Below, one piece after another: positions 34,700 through 43,229 of a stretch of 64,000 bases of DNA. Numbering within the stretch: position 1 is the stretch's first letter; the number at the start of each line of letters is the position of its first letter. The notes under the pieces were generated by a model, which saw nothing but the letters and a program-made list of their open reading frames with translations, was not told the origin of the DNA and made no database searches. The position numbers and the translations under genes were made by a program. Source of the DNA: Dyadobacter sp. CY323 (GTDB taxonomy: Bacteria; Bacteroidota; Bacteroidia; Cytophagales; Spirosomataceae); contig NZ_JAJUXH010000007.1 of NCBI RefSeq assembly GCF_021390245.1, forward strand, positions 186,001 to 250,000. Direction: 5' to 3'.

Positions 34700-35620
34700 A
34701 TGGCAAAACAGAATCAAAACCAAACCGCTTTGGGCGATGTGGCTGCGCGGCAGCTCGCCATCGCCACCCGCACCGTCCCTCAGTTTGAAGCCATTACCCC
34801 CCGCTGGCTCACCCGGCTGCTCAACTGGATACCGGTCGAATCCGGCGTGTACCGGTTAAACAAAGTAAAAGACGGCAGTACTGCCGAAGTGGACTGCTCC
34901 GGACGCGATGAAAGAGAGCTGCCGCACACGTTTATCGATTACGTCGAAAACCCGCGCGAGTACAATCTCACCGCAGTAAACACGGTTCTGGACGTCCACA
35001 CCAGGGTTTCTGACCTTTACAGCAAGCCATACAATCAGATCAGCGAGCAGTTAAGGCTCACGATCGAGAGCATTAAGGAGCGCCAGGAAAGCGAATTGAT
35101 CAACAATGGCGAATATGGCCTGATCAGCAGCATTGCACCTTCGCAGCGCATTTCTACCCGCCTCGGCCCTCCTACTCCCGACGACCTGGACGATCTTCTG
35201 GCCAAAGTCTGGAAAGAGCCCGGTTTCTTTTTATTGCATCCGCAAGCCATTGCTGCATTTGGCCGAGAATGTACCCGCAAAGGTGTTCCGCCGCCAACGA
35301 TTTCGCTATTTGGTTCCCAGTTCATCACCTGGCGTGGCATTCCCCTCATCCCATCGGATAAAGTTCCCATTGAGAATGGCAAGACAAAAATCCTTTTGCT
35401 GCGTACCGGCGAAAGCCGTCAGGGCGTAGTGGGACTGTATCAGCCGGGATTGCCTGGTGAGCAGTCGCCGGGACTGTCCGTTCGTTTTATGGGCATTAAT
35501 GACAAAGCCATTGCATCCTATCTCGTCTCATTATATTGCTCTCTGGCCGTGCTGGTCGACGATGCGATTGCGGTTTTGGAGGATGTCGAAATCAGTAACT
35601 ACCATGAGTATAAATACTGA
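34700..35620 (+). CDS. srpI: Family 2A encapsulin shell protein (SrpI-like)
   Basis: 306 aa. From memory of the Synechococcus SrpI shell protein, many blocks match: LGDVAARQLA near the start, AITPRWLTRLLNWIPVESG, YVENPREYNLT, HTRVSDLYS, LRLTIESIKERQE, PTPDDLDDLLAKVW, GVPPPTISLFGSQFITWRG, GVVGLYQPGLPGEQSPGLSVR. These proteins have the HK97 fold and assemble into closed protein shells in the cytoplasm. Family 2A shells package a cysteine desulfurase, and in known cases store sulfur. The cargo gene overlaps by 17 nt and a serine acetyltransferase follows, the full known 2A arrangement. No phage genes are near, so this is not a prophage capsid. Confidence 0.95.
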   Translation: MAKQNQNQTALGDVAARQLAIATRTVPQFEAITPRWLTRLLNWIPVESGVYRLNKVKDGSTAEVDCSGRDERELPHTFIDYVENPREYNLTAVNTVLDVHTRVSDLYSKPYNQISEQLRLTIESIKERQESELINNGEYGLISSIAPSQRISTRLGPPTPDDLDDLLAKVWKEPGFFLLHPQAIAAFGRECTRKGVPPPTISLFGSQFITWRGIPLIPSDKVPIENGKTKILLLRTGESRQGVVGLYQPGLPGEQSPGLSVRFMGINDKAIASYLVSLYCSLAVLVDDAIAVLEDVEISNYHEYKY

Positions 35621-37388
35621 CCCGAATATTCCGGGCGTCCCGGATGCGGCGTGGATCGAAAAGCTGGCGAATGAGCTATTTTCGGAACTTCCGACGGAAA
35701 TGCCGAAGCCTGTATTTTCACCGCATCTGGAAGATCATCCCAGAATGGAAAAAATGCTGAACCTTGTCGTGCCGGGTTTCTCAAAAGCTCCGGCTCCACA
35801 GGATGGATTTCAACTGAACAATCCGCAGACGAGCCTGGCAGATCCGCATTTTGCAGATGGGAAAGTGCCGCCATCCGCGACCGGAGTTGGTGTTTCCCCG
35901 GCCGGGGCGGTCCACAGCTATACGCCGTCACCGCAGGAGGTGCCGCCAGCTGCGCTCGCATATGCACATCCGTTCGAGGTGAATCAAAGTGATTTCAAGC
36001 CTTACCATTTCGATCACCGGCAGGAAATTGAGTTGAAACAAATGTTAGCTGCGATCACACAGTCGGAAAAGCTGCCTCAGATTCCTTTACATGCATTTCA
36101 AGGCACCGATCCGGCGTATTATTTTTTACAAAATACTCCGAAGCCAATCACGCAATCGCCGGGCATTTCCGGCTTCGATGTTGACTCGGTCCGGAAAGAC
36201 TTCCCGGTTTTTAACGAGCGGGTGAATGGCAAGCCGCTGATATGGCTGGATAATGCAGCTACCACGCAGAAGCCGCGCCAGGTCATTGACCGTATCAGCT
36301 ATTTTTACGAGCACGAAAACTCCAACATCCACCGCGCCGCGCACGAGCTTGCCGCACGCGCGACAGACGCCTATGAAGGTGCACGGGAAAAGGTCAGGCA
36401 GTTTTTGAATGCGGGTTCGGTTAATGAGATCATTTTTGTGCGGGGTACCACGGAGGCCATTAATCTGGTCGCGAAAACCTGGGGGGACCAGCATCTGGCA
36501 GCCGGCGACGAGATCATTCTCAGTCATTTGGAACACCATGCGAATATTGTTCCCTGGAAACAGCTCGCGGATAAAAAAGGGTTGAAGATCCGGGTAATCC
36601 CGGTCGACAATGACGGCCAGGTCCTGCTGGATGAATATGCGCGCCTTTTGAACCACCGGACCAAACTGGTATCATTCACCCAGGTTTCCAATGCATTAGG
36701 TACCATTACGCCCGCCAAACAAATCATTGAAATGGCACATGCGGCCGGCGCAAAAGTGCTGCTGGATGGCGCCCAATCGGTTTCTCATTTACGCTCCGAT
36801 GTGCGCGGGTTGAATTGCGACTGGTTTGTTTTTTCCGGACATAAAGTCTTCGGCCCGACCGGGATCGGGGTTTTATATGGAAAAGAAGACTTGCTGAATG
36901 CGACCCAGCCCTGGCAGGGAGGCGGCAATATGATCGTCGACGTGACTTTTGAACATATACAATATCACAAAGCCCCATCCCGGTTTGAAGCCGGAACCGG
37001 TAACATTGCAGATGCGGTGGGTTTGGGCGCAGCGATCGATTATGTGAACAAAATCGGGATCGATGTCATCAACCGGTACGAGCATTACCTGCTCGAATAT
37101 GCGACCAGCCGGATGCAGGTCATTCCGGGACTCAGACTAATTGGGACGGCGAAGGAAAAAGCATCGGTATTATCGTTCGTATTTGAAGGTTACCGCACCG
37201 AAGAAGTTGGTAACGCATTGAATCAGGAAGGCATTGCGGTACGCTCGGGACACCATTGTGCGCAGCCCATTTTGCGCAGGTTTGGCCAGGAAACCACCGT
37301 CCGGCCATCGCTTGCTTTTTACAATACCACCTCCGAAATTGATGTGCTGGTGGACACATTATACCGGTTAAGAAGAGGGAAAATTTAA
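35604..37388 (+). CDS. Encapsulated SufS-type cysteine desulfurase with long N-terminal cargo domain
   Basis: 594 aa from ATG 35604 (MSINTDPNIPGVPDAAWIEK), which overlaps the encapsulin stop by 17 nt. An earlier in-frame reading from 35457 lies entirely within the encapsulin frame and is rejected. Residues 1-190 are Pro/Ala-rich and low in structure, as in the targeting domains of encapsulin cargo desulfurases. From 191 the SufS-like PLP enzyme starts (FDVDSVRKDFPVF). PLP Lys 414 is in SGHKVFGPTG and the catalytic Cys 552 in RSGHHCAQPIL. It removes sulfur from cysteine, giving alanine and a persulfide, inside the shell. One or more segments such as DPAYYFLQNTPK near 169-180 may dock to the shell interior. 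Confidence 0.95.
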   Translation: MSINTDPNIPGVPDAAWIEKLANELFSELPTEMPKPVFSPHLEDHPRMEKMLNLVVPGFSKAPAPQDGFQLNNPQTSLADPHFADGKVPPSATGVGVSPAGAVHSYTPSPQEVPPAALAYAHPFEVNQSDFKPYHFDHRQEIELKQMLAAITQSEKLPQIPLHAFQGTDPAYYFLQNTPKPITQSPGISGFDVDSVRKDFPVFNERVNGKPLIWLDNAATTQKPRQVIDRISYFYEHENSNIHRAAHELAARATDAYEGAREKVRQFLNAGSVNEIIFVRGTTEAINLVAKTWGDQHLAAGDEIILSHLEHHANIVPWKQLADKKGLKIRVIPVDNDGQVLLDEYARLLNHRTKLVSFTQVSNALGTITPAKQIIEMAHAAGAKVLLDGAQSVSHLRSDVRGLNCDWFVFSGHKVFGPTGIGVLYGKEDLLNATQPWQGGGNMIVDVTFEHIQYHKAPSRFEAGTGNIADAVGLGAAIDYVNKIGIDVINRYEHYLLEYATSRMQVIPGLRLIGTAKEKASVLSFVFEGYRTEEVGNALNQEGIAVRSGHHCAQPILRRFGQETTVRPSLAFYNTTSEIDVLVDTLYRLRRGKI

Positions 37389-38227
37389 TGGCACAAAAAG
37401 AACATAGCGATACCCGTCCGCTGGTTGAATTACTCAGAAAAACGCATCGTGCGGAATGGGAAGCAACTCCCTCGTCGCACGATGCGATCTCGTGGCTCAA
37501 TGACCTGGTCCAGTTCCTGTTTCCCAGCAATCACCTGCCGAAAAATTCCTCGTACGAAGGGATTTTGAAGAAAAACCAGATCGACCTGGAAAATATCCTG
37601 CTGAGTTATCTCGACCCAAAGGAGATTGAGATCGAAGCCGTGGTCAGTTCTTTTTACGGCTCTCTGGAAACCATTTACCGGAACCTGCGACTGGACGCAA
37701 GCAAAATTTACGAGTATGATCCTGCCGCAACCAGCGTGAACGAAGTAATTGTGTCCTACCCAGGCTTTTATGCCATTACGGTTTACCGGATTTCCAATTA
37801 CCTCAGCAGGCTCAGCATTCCCATTCTTCCACGCATATTAAGTGAATCCGCACACGGAAAAACGGGGGTGGATATTCATCCCGAGGCTTCCATCGGCGTG
37901 CCTTTTATGATCGACCACGGGACCGGCATTGTCATCGGTGCGACCTCGGTGATCGGCAACAATGTGAGTATCTATCAGGGAGTTACCCTGGGTGCATTGC
38001 AGGTTGCGAAAGAACTTCACAGTACCAAAAGACATCCGACCGTAGAAGATAATGTGATCATTTACGCCCGGACGACCATTCTGGGAGGCGATACAATTAT
38101 TGGTAAAAATACGGTGATCGGCGGAAGTGTTTTCCTCACTAAAAGCATCCCGCCCGACTCCCAGGTATTCAATACCCACCAGCTCCGGATCACTTCGAAA
38201 GCAACTGATCCTTCGAAGGAGGCTTGA
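37388..38227 (+). CDS. cysE: Serine O-acetyltransferase (CysE-type), encapsulin operon
   Basis: 279 aa. The ATG shares one base with the desulfurase stop (TAATG). The N-terminal half is helical (about 1-150); the left-handed beta-helix follows, with GVDIHPEASIGVPFMIDHG, TGIVIGATSVIGNNVSIYQG, DNVIIYARTTILGGDTIIG. The His in IDHGTG and Asp in YPGFYAIT-like context fit serine acetyltransferases. It makes O-acetylserine from serine and acetyl-CoA, the carbon skeleton for cysteine synthesis, so the operon couples cysteine formation with sulfur withdrawal. A weak hairpin follows 35 nt after the stop. Confidence 0.92.
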   Translation: MAQKEHSDTRPLVELLRKTHRAEWEATPSSHDAISWLNDLVQFLFPSNHLPKNSSYEGILKKNQIDLENILLSYLDPKEIEIEAVVSSFYGSLETIYRNLRLDASKIYEYDPAATSVNEVIVSYPGFYAITVYRISNYLSRLSIPILPRILSESAHGKTGVDIHPEASIGVPFMIDHGTGIVIGATSVIGNNVSIYQGVTLGALQVAKELHSTKRHPTVEDNVIIYARTTILGGDTIIGKNTVIGGSVFLTKSIPPDSQVFNTHQLRITSKATDPSKEA

Positions 38228-38261
38228 AATCCGACTGAGAGAGCTATCGTTGTAAAGTTCT

Positions 38262-38288
38262 TCATTGATCCGATATCAATGATTTTAT
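38262..38288 (+). terminator. Possible terminator of the encapsulin operon
   Basis: A perfect but AT-rich 8-bp stem TCATTGAT/ATCAATGA with a 5-nt loop is followed by TTTTAT, 34 nt after the cysE stop. Confidence 0.45.
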
Positions 38289-38359
38289 ACTATTTCCGAA
38301 TCCTGCACCTGCTGACTTTTGCGTAAATATTATTTACCAAACCAGCAAAAGAACGCAAG

Positions 38360-39253
38360 ATGGAAACAGCACAAAACGCACGGACGGAAACAGCGGTTCA
38401 GCTTCAAAAGAAATTCGAAATCATTAATGGGCTCAAAATGGCCTATGTGGATGAAGGTGAAGGTGATCCGATCATTTTTCTCCATGGAAACCCGACGTCG
38501 AGCTATATCTGGCGGAACATCATACCGCATTTGCAAGATCTCGGACGTTGCATTGCCCCCGACTTAATGGGCATGGGCGACTCGGATCAACTCGCTGATA
38601 AAGAGGATTATACTTTCAACAACAACGAAAAATACCTCGACGAACTTTTTAGTGCGCTTGGCCTTGATAAGAACATCACTTTTGTAGTACATGACTGGGG
38701 TTCTGTGCTGGCCTTCAATTGGGTGCGAAACCATCCCGGCGCCGTGAAAGGCATTGTTTATATGGAAGCCATCACCAGGCCGCGTTCATGGGATGAAGTA
38801 CCTGGTGCAGCACGCGAAACTTTTCAAAAACTTCGCACAAATGAAGGTGAGCAAATGGTACTGACCGACAATTCCTTCATTGAGTTTAATTTGCCAAAAA
38901 CAGTTTTGCGTCCCCTCACAAAGGAAGAAATGGCTGAGTACCGCCGACCCTTTTCCCAGCCCGGCGAGAGCAGACGTCCCATGCTGAGCTGGGCGCGGCA
39001 GCTGCCATTAGGCGGCGAACCCGAGGATATCATCCAGGCCGTAAACGAAAATAGCAGCTGGCTTGCGAAAAGCGATCTTCCAAAACTGTTTATTGAAGCC
39101 ACACCCGGGACCCTGGCCCAGGCAGAAAAAGAAGCATGCATGCTTTGGCCCAACCAGACTTCTGTGAAAGTTCAAGGACATCATAATCTGCAGGAGGACT
39201 CATCGGATGAAATTGGTGTTGCCATTTCAGAATGGTTGCGGCTACTCCGGTAA
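38360..39253 (+). CDS. Haloalkane dehalogenase-like alpha/beta hydrolase (HLD-II type)
   Basis: 297 aa. Catalytic elements of haloalkane dehalogenases are all visible: HGNPTSSYIWRN with halide-binding Asn 44, nucleophile Asp 112 and halide-binding Trp 113 in VVHDWGS, acid Glu 136 in YMEAI, and His 275 in GHHNLQED. Length fits the family (about 295). These enzymes hydrolyse a carbon-halogen bond to an alcohol and halide; related folds may be epoxide hydrolases, but D-W and the Asn support dehalogenase. It is followed 24 nt later by an AraC-type gene, a possible regulator. Physiological substrate unknown. Confidence 0.88.
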   Translation: METAQNARTETAVQLQKKFEIINGLKMAYVDEGEGDPIIFLHGNPTSSYIWRNIIPHLQDLGRCIAPDLMGMGDSDQLADKEDYTFNNNEKYLDELFSALGLDKNITFVVHDWGSVLAFNWVRNHPGAVKGIVYMEAITRPRSWDEVPGAARETFQKLRTNEGEQMVLTDNSFIEFNLPKTVLRPLTKEEMAEYRRPFSQPGESRRPMLSWARQLPLGGEPEDIIQAVNENSSWLAKSDLPKLFIEATPGTLAQAEKEACMLWPNQTSVKVQGHHNLQEDSSDEIGVAISEWLRLLR

Positions 39254-39277
39254 AATGGTACATTTACCTGTCATTTT

Positions 39278-40069
39278 ATGCAAATATTCGAACCGGTTTC
39301 CTGTTTACAGCCATACGTTAAAGCGTTTGTGGTAGTCGAAAGCAACGGCACATTCGTGAACCGGTTGTTGCCTGACACCTCTATTGTTGCAGCCATTCGC
39401 TTGCAGGGCCTTGTACAATTCAAAGAACCGACCGGCGACGCTTCCCTGCCTGTATGGTCTGTATCCGGTTTAAGGAAGTCTTTCAAAATAGCCGAATATG
39501 GGAAAAACAGTTCCAATATTCTTATTCAGTTTAAAGAAGGTGGCGCCGCTGCTTTTCTCCATTTGCCAATCCACGAACTGTTTGAATTGAACGTATCGCT
39601 GGACCATTTTTTCAAACATTCGGAGTTAAATGCATTTCAGGAGCAGCTGGAAGCAGCTGATTCCGTGCAGGATAAGGTGAACATGGTCCAGCAGTTTTTC
39701 ATTTCGAGACTTCGTTACCAAAAGCCAGACCTGCTCATCGCGCACTCGGTCCAGGAAATAAAAGGGGCGAACGGGATCCTCAACGTGAAGCAACTGTCTG
39801 ACAACCTGCATATCAGTCTGGATGCATTCGAAAAGAGGTTTAGAAAAGTGGTGGGTACCACACCCAAGCAGTATGCGGATATCGTCCGCATGAAAGCGGT
39901 GATCGCCCGGGCGCAGGTAGCCGGCCCCATTACGGATGCTGCCCTGGACGCCGGTTTTTTTGACCAGTCGCATTTTATCCGGCATTTCAAAACATTCACC
40001 GGCCAGACTCCGAAGGATTTCTTCCACGCAACAGAGCAGGCAAACTCCTTGATAATCACTCCAAACTAG
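39278..40069 (+). CDS. AraC-family transcriptional regulator
   Basis: 263 aa. The N-terminal sensor (about 1-150) begins FEPVSCLQPYVKAFVVVES and resembles the DUF6597 domain common in Bacteroidota. The AraC HTH pair is about 165-258: LSDNLHISLDAFEKRFRKVVGT with TPKQYADIVRMK, and DAALDAGFFDQSHFIRHFKTFTGQTPKDF. It closely follows the dehalogenase gene, so coregulation is plausible. The ligand is unknown. Confidence 0.9.
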   Translation: MQIFEPVSCLQPYVKAFVVVESNGTFVNRLLPDTSIVAAIRLQGLVQFKEPTGDASLPVWSVSGLRKSFKIAEYGKNSSNILIQFKEGGAAAFLHLPIHELFELNVSLDHFFKHSELNAFQEQLEAADSVQDKVNMVQQFFISRLRYQKPDLLIAHSVQEIKGANGILNVKQLSDNLHISLDAFEKRFRKVVGTTPKQYADIVRMKAVIARAQVAGPITDAALDAGFFDQSHFIRHFKTFTGQTPKDFFHATEQANSLIITPN

Positions 40070-40080
40070 CTTCCCAAAAT

Positions 40081-40128
40081 ATTTTACATACAAAACCTGA
40101 ATTAATAAATCCATTTTACATACATTTG
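40081..40128 (+). promoter_or_regulatory. padR promoter with two ATTTTACATACA direct repeats
   Basis: ATTTTACATACA occurs at 40081-40092 and 40113-40124, 32 nt apart, about three helical turns. The second copy runs into TACATTTG (40121-40128), a full match to the -7 consensus, 30 nt before the PadR ATG. No good -33 TTTG is present. The arrangement suggests autoregulation by PadR dimers. Confidence 0.55.
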
Positions 40129-40158
40129 GTTACAATATCAAAAAAAAAGCCTGAGTAA

Positions 40159-40494
40159 ATGAAAGGAGCCAATCTGGGGGAATTTGAAGAACTTGTTCTG
40201 CTGACGATCGCATCCCTCGCCAGCGATGCATATAGTGTCGCGATATGCGATGAGCTCGAAAAATATACGGGCCGCACTGCCAAGCTCGGCGTCGTGCATT
40301 CGGTACTGAACCGCCTTGAAGAAAAAGGATTGGCAAAAAGTCGCCTCGGCGAGGCCACCAGCGCGCGGGGAGGAAAAAGGAAACGCTTTTATGAGGTAAG
40401 CCACACCGGCAAAGTCGCATTGATGAAGGCCAAAGAAGTGCGCGAAAACATCTGGCGGAATATCCCTGGCTTTAATCTGGAAGGTTCGATATGA
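40159..40494 (+). CDS. PadR-family transcriptional regulator
   Basis: 111 aa, one winged-helix domain: LGEFEELVLLTIASLASDAY, then GVVHSVLNRLEEKGLAKSRL and KRKRFYEVSHTGKVALMK. It overlaps the ABC permease gene by 4 nt (ATGA). In Bacteroidota such PadR/permease pairs are common; PadR probably represses the pair until a membrane or drug stress arises. Confidence 0.93.
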   Translation: MKGANLGEFEELVLLTIASLASDAYSVAICDELEKYTGRTAKLGVVHSVLNRLEEKGLAKSRLGEATSARGGKRKRFYEVSHTGKVALMKAKEVRENIWRNIPGFNLEGSI

Positions 40495-43124
40495 AACAAA
40501 AAACAGAAGCCAAACCGCCGCGCTGGGCCACCCGCTTTTTACATTGGTACTGCCGGCCGCGCCTGCTGGAAGATCTCGAAGGCGATCTTAACGAATATTT
40601 CGACCGAAATGTCGCCCGAAAAGGGGTAAAAAAGGCGCGACTGATCTACGTGCTCGACGTGATCAAGTTCCTCAGACCATACACCATCCGCAAAATAGAT
40701 TTTTTTCATCTTTTCATTCACTGGATCATGATCGGCAGCTATTTCAAAACTTCCCGGCGAAGCCTCGTCCGCAACAAACTGTTTTCACTGATCAATATCA
40801 TCGGACTTGCGGTGAGCATGTCGGTTGGACTGCTGGTGATCTCCATTGTAAATGATCTTTATTCGTACGATGATTTTCAGGAAAAGAAAGACCGGACTTA
40901 CCGCGTAAACACCAAAACGGTCGAAAAAGGAAATTCTTCTGAATTGAAGCTTGCTTCTACGTCCATTCAGGTGGGTGAAAAGATCAAAGAGATTATTCCA
41001 GCCATTGAAGATGTTACCATTTTGAGGCCGGGATTTTGGGGGGACGCCAAAGTCGGGGACGCCAAAGTTGGCGACGCGAAATTTCCGATGGCCGCCACCT
41101 GGGCCGACAATTCGTTTCTCAAAGTTTTTTCATTCCCATTAATAAAAGGTGATGCCGCTACTGCGCTCAAAGAACCTTACTCCCTCGTTTTGACAGAGAA
41201 AACGGCTGAAAAATTATTCGGAGCATCGGATCCGATAGGCAAAACGGTTCAATTCGACACGACCAGTTACATCGTCACCGGCGTAGCCCAGGATGTGGCG
41301 AAACTTTCTCACCTGACCTTTGGCGCATTGATATCCCTGGCCTCGCTCGACGCCGGGCACAAAAATGCGGACCTTCATAGCTGGGCCAACATCTGGCAAA
41401 ACTATGTATACGTGACATTTCCCGAAAAAACCGACATTTCGAAACACCAGGCAGTACTCGACCGGCTTAGCAAACAGGAAAACAAGAATTTGACAGCCCG
41501 GACCGTATTCGTTTCATTACAACCATTGAAAGACATTGTTCTCGGCGGCCCGCTTTCCAACAATATCGGACCTGCGTTTACACCTGCCGTGATGTGGACG
41601 CTGTGCGGCCTGGCGATCGTGATCATCCTTTCGGCTTGTTTCAATTATACCAACCTTTCCGTCGCCCGTTCCTTGCGCAGATCGCGGGAGGTGGGCATAA
41701 GAAAGATCATCGGCGCACATAGAAGTCATGTGCTGGGACAGTTTATGGCGGAATCCGTGATCATTGCATTGCTGGCACTGGTGTTTTCATTTGCCTTGTT
41801 TTGGGTTTTACGTGAACAATTCCTGGGACTGGACAATCACGTCGGAGACATTTTTTCTCTCGATATCTCTTTCCGTAACATACTCTATTTTATCCTTTTA
41901 GCAATCGCAACCGGGCTGGCCGCAGGTTTTATGCCTGCCTTGTTTTTCTCAAAAATGAATGCGTTGCAAGTGATGAAGGATGTTTCCAACCTGAAACTGT
42001 TTCGGCGAGTCGGCATGAGGAAAGTGCTGATTGTGATCCAGTTCACATTATCGCTTATTTTCATTGCAGGTACGCTGATCGGCTATAACCAGTACAAAGG
42101 CCTGATCACATTTGACCTGGGCTTCAAAACGGAAAATATTATTAATATCAAGCTGAAAGGAAATAAAGGGGCGGTTGTAGCCAAAGAGATCGCACAAATC
42201 CCGGCCGTGCAAGACTTTTCACAATCGATGATGATCACGAGCCTTGGGAGTACGCATGGTACAAATCTGACTTACGGCACGGATTCCACGCTGGTATGGA
42301 TGAATATGGTGGATGAATATTACCTGCCGCTTCATCAGCATAAACTGCTGGCTGGCCATAATTTCCGGTTAAAGCCTGAAAAAGGAAAAGAAAGTGAGAT
42401 CATCGTGAATCAGCAGGTTTTAAAACGGTTCAACATTGCCAAACAAAATCCTGAAAAAGCACTGGGCGAGATCGTTAGCGTGGCCGGGCAAAAAATGACG
42501 ATCGTAGGTGTGCTCAAAGACTTTCATTACGGTTCACTTGAAAACAAGATCGAGCCGGTGATGTTCCGGTATCTGGCTGAGCCCGCCACTTATCTCAATG
42601 TCAAAATTGCTTCCAAAGACCTGCCTGGAACCATGGCGAGCATTAAAAGCGCGTGGAAAACTGTCGATAAGGTCCATGAGCTGGAAGCTAAATTCTATGA
42701 CGAGCAAATCGAGGAAACGTATGCGCAATTTTCACTGATCGTCAAAATCATCGGCTTCATCGCATTCCTTGCCATTTGCATTGCTTCATTGGGATTGTTC
42801 GGCATGGTGGTTTTTACTACCGAAACGAAATTGAAAGAGATCAGCATCCGCAAGGTGCTGGGCGCCAGCGAAACCGGCCTGATTTATCTGCTATGCAGAG
42901 GGTTTTTAGTACTTATGGTGATCTCGACATTCATTGCATTGCCTCTCACTTACCTGTTTTTTGACAAAGTGGTTTTAACCAAATTTCCGTATCACCAGCC
43001 TATCAGCCTGACTGAAATGCTCGGCGGTTCACTCCTGGTCATGCTTTTTGCATTCCTTTTGATCGGATCTCAAACCGTAAAAGCCGCCCGGAACAATCCT
43101 GCCAAGGTTTTGAAAAGTGAGTAG
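40491..43124 (+). CDS. MacB/FtsX-type ABC transporter permease with N-terminal prefix domain
   Basis: 877 aa. Residues about 8-70 (PRWATRFLHWYCRPRLLEDL, YVLDVIKFLRPYTIRK) form the prefix domain seen in PadR-linked permeases. Two MacB/FtsX units follow, each a periplasmic MacB_PCD domain and helices: TM1 about 95-115 (LFSLINIIGLAVSMSVGLLV), a bundle about 370-500 (REVGIRKIIGAHRSHVLGQF), and a second bundle about 755-870 (EISIRKVLGASETGLIYLLC). No ATPase is encoded nearby. Residues near 183-197 hold a triple GDAKV repeat (41040-41083). The exported substrate is unknown. Confidence 0.92.
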   Translation: MKQKTEAKPPRWATRFLHWYCRPRLLEDLEGDLNEYFDRNVARKGVKKARLIYVLDVIKFLRPYTIRKIDFFHLFIHWIMIGSYFKTSRRSLVRNKLFSLINIIGLAVSMSVGLLVISIVNDLYSYDDFQEKKDRTYRVNTKTVEKGNSSELKLASTSIQVGEKIKEIIPAIEDVTILRPGFWGDAKVGDAKVGDAKFPMAATWADNSFLKVFSFPLIKGDAATALKEPYSLVLTEKTAEKLFGASDPIGKTVQFDTTSYIVTGVAQDVAKLSHLTFGALISLASLDAGHKNADLHSWANIWQNYVYVTFPEKTDISKHQAVLDRLSKQENKNLTARTVFVSLQPLKDIVLGGPLSNNIGPAFTPAVMWTLCGLAIVIILSACFNYTNLSVARSLRRSREVGIRKIIGAHRSHVLGQFMAESVIIALLALVFSFALFWVLREQFLGLDNHVGDIFSLDISFRNILYFILLAIATGLAAGFMPALFFSKMNALQVMKDVSNLKLFRRVGMRKVLIVIQFTLSLIFIAGTLIGYNQYKGLITFDLGFKTENIINIKLKGNKGAVVAKEIAQIPAVQDFSQSMMITSLGSTHGTNLTYGTDSTLVWMNMVDEYYLPLHQHKLLAGHNFRLKPEKGKESEIIVNQQVLKRFNIAKQNPEKALGEIVSVAGQKMTIVGVLKDFHYGSLENKIEPVMFRYLAEPATYLNVKIASKDLPGTMASIKSAWKTVDKVHELEAKFYDEQIEETYAQFSLIVKIIGFIAFLAICIASLGLFGMVVFTTETKLKEISIRKVLGASETGLIYLLCRGFLVLMVISTFIALPLTYLFFDKVVLTKFPYHQPISLTEMLGGSLLVMLFAFLLIGSQTVKAARNNPAKVLKSE

Positions 43125-43229
43125 AAACCCCGAGTCAAGAAAAAACGATTCGCGAAATAGAACTTTGATAAATCTTAGTTTAGATTGCAATGCAGTTAGC
43201 AAAAACAATCAGCTAAAAACCACACACCC

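Noticed and set aside
34700..35620. Prophage capsid
   Set aside because: HK97-fold shell proteins can be mistaken for phage capsids, but no portal, terminase or tail genes are near and the cargo and cysE genes fit a family 2A encapsulin.
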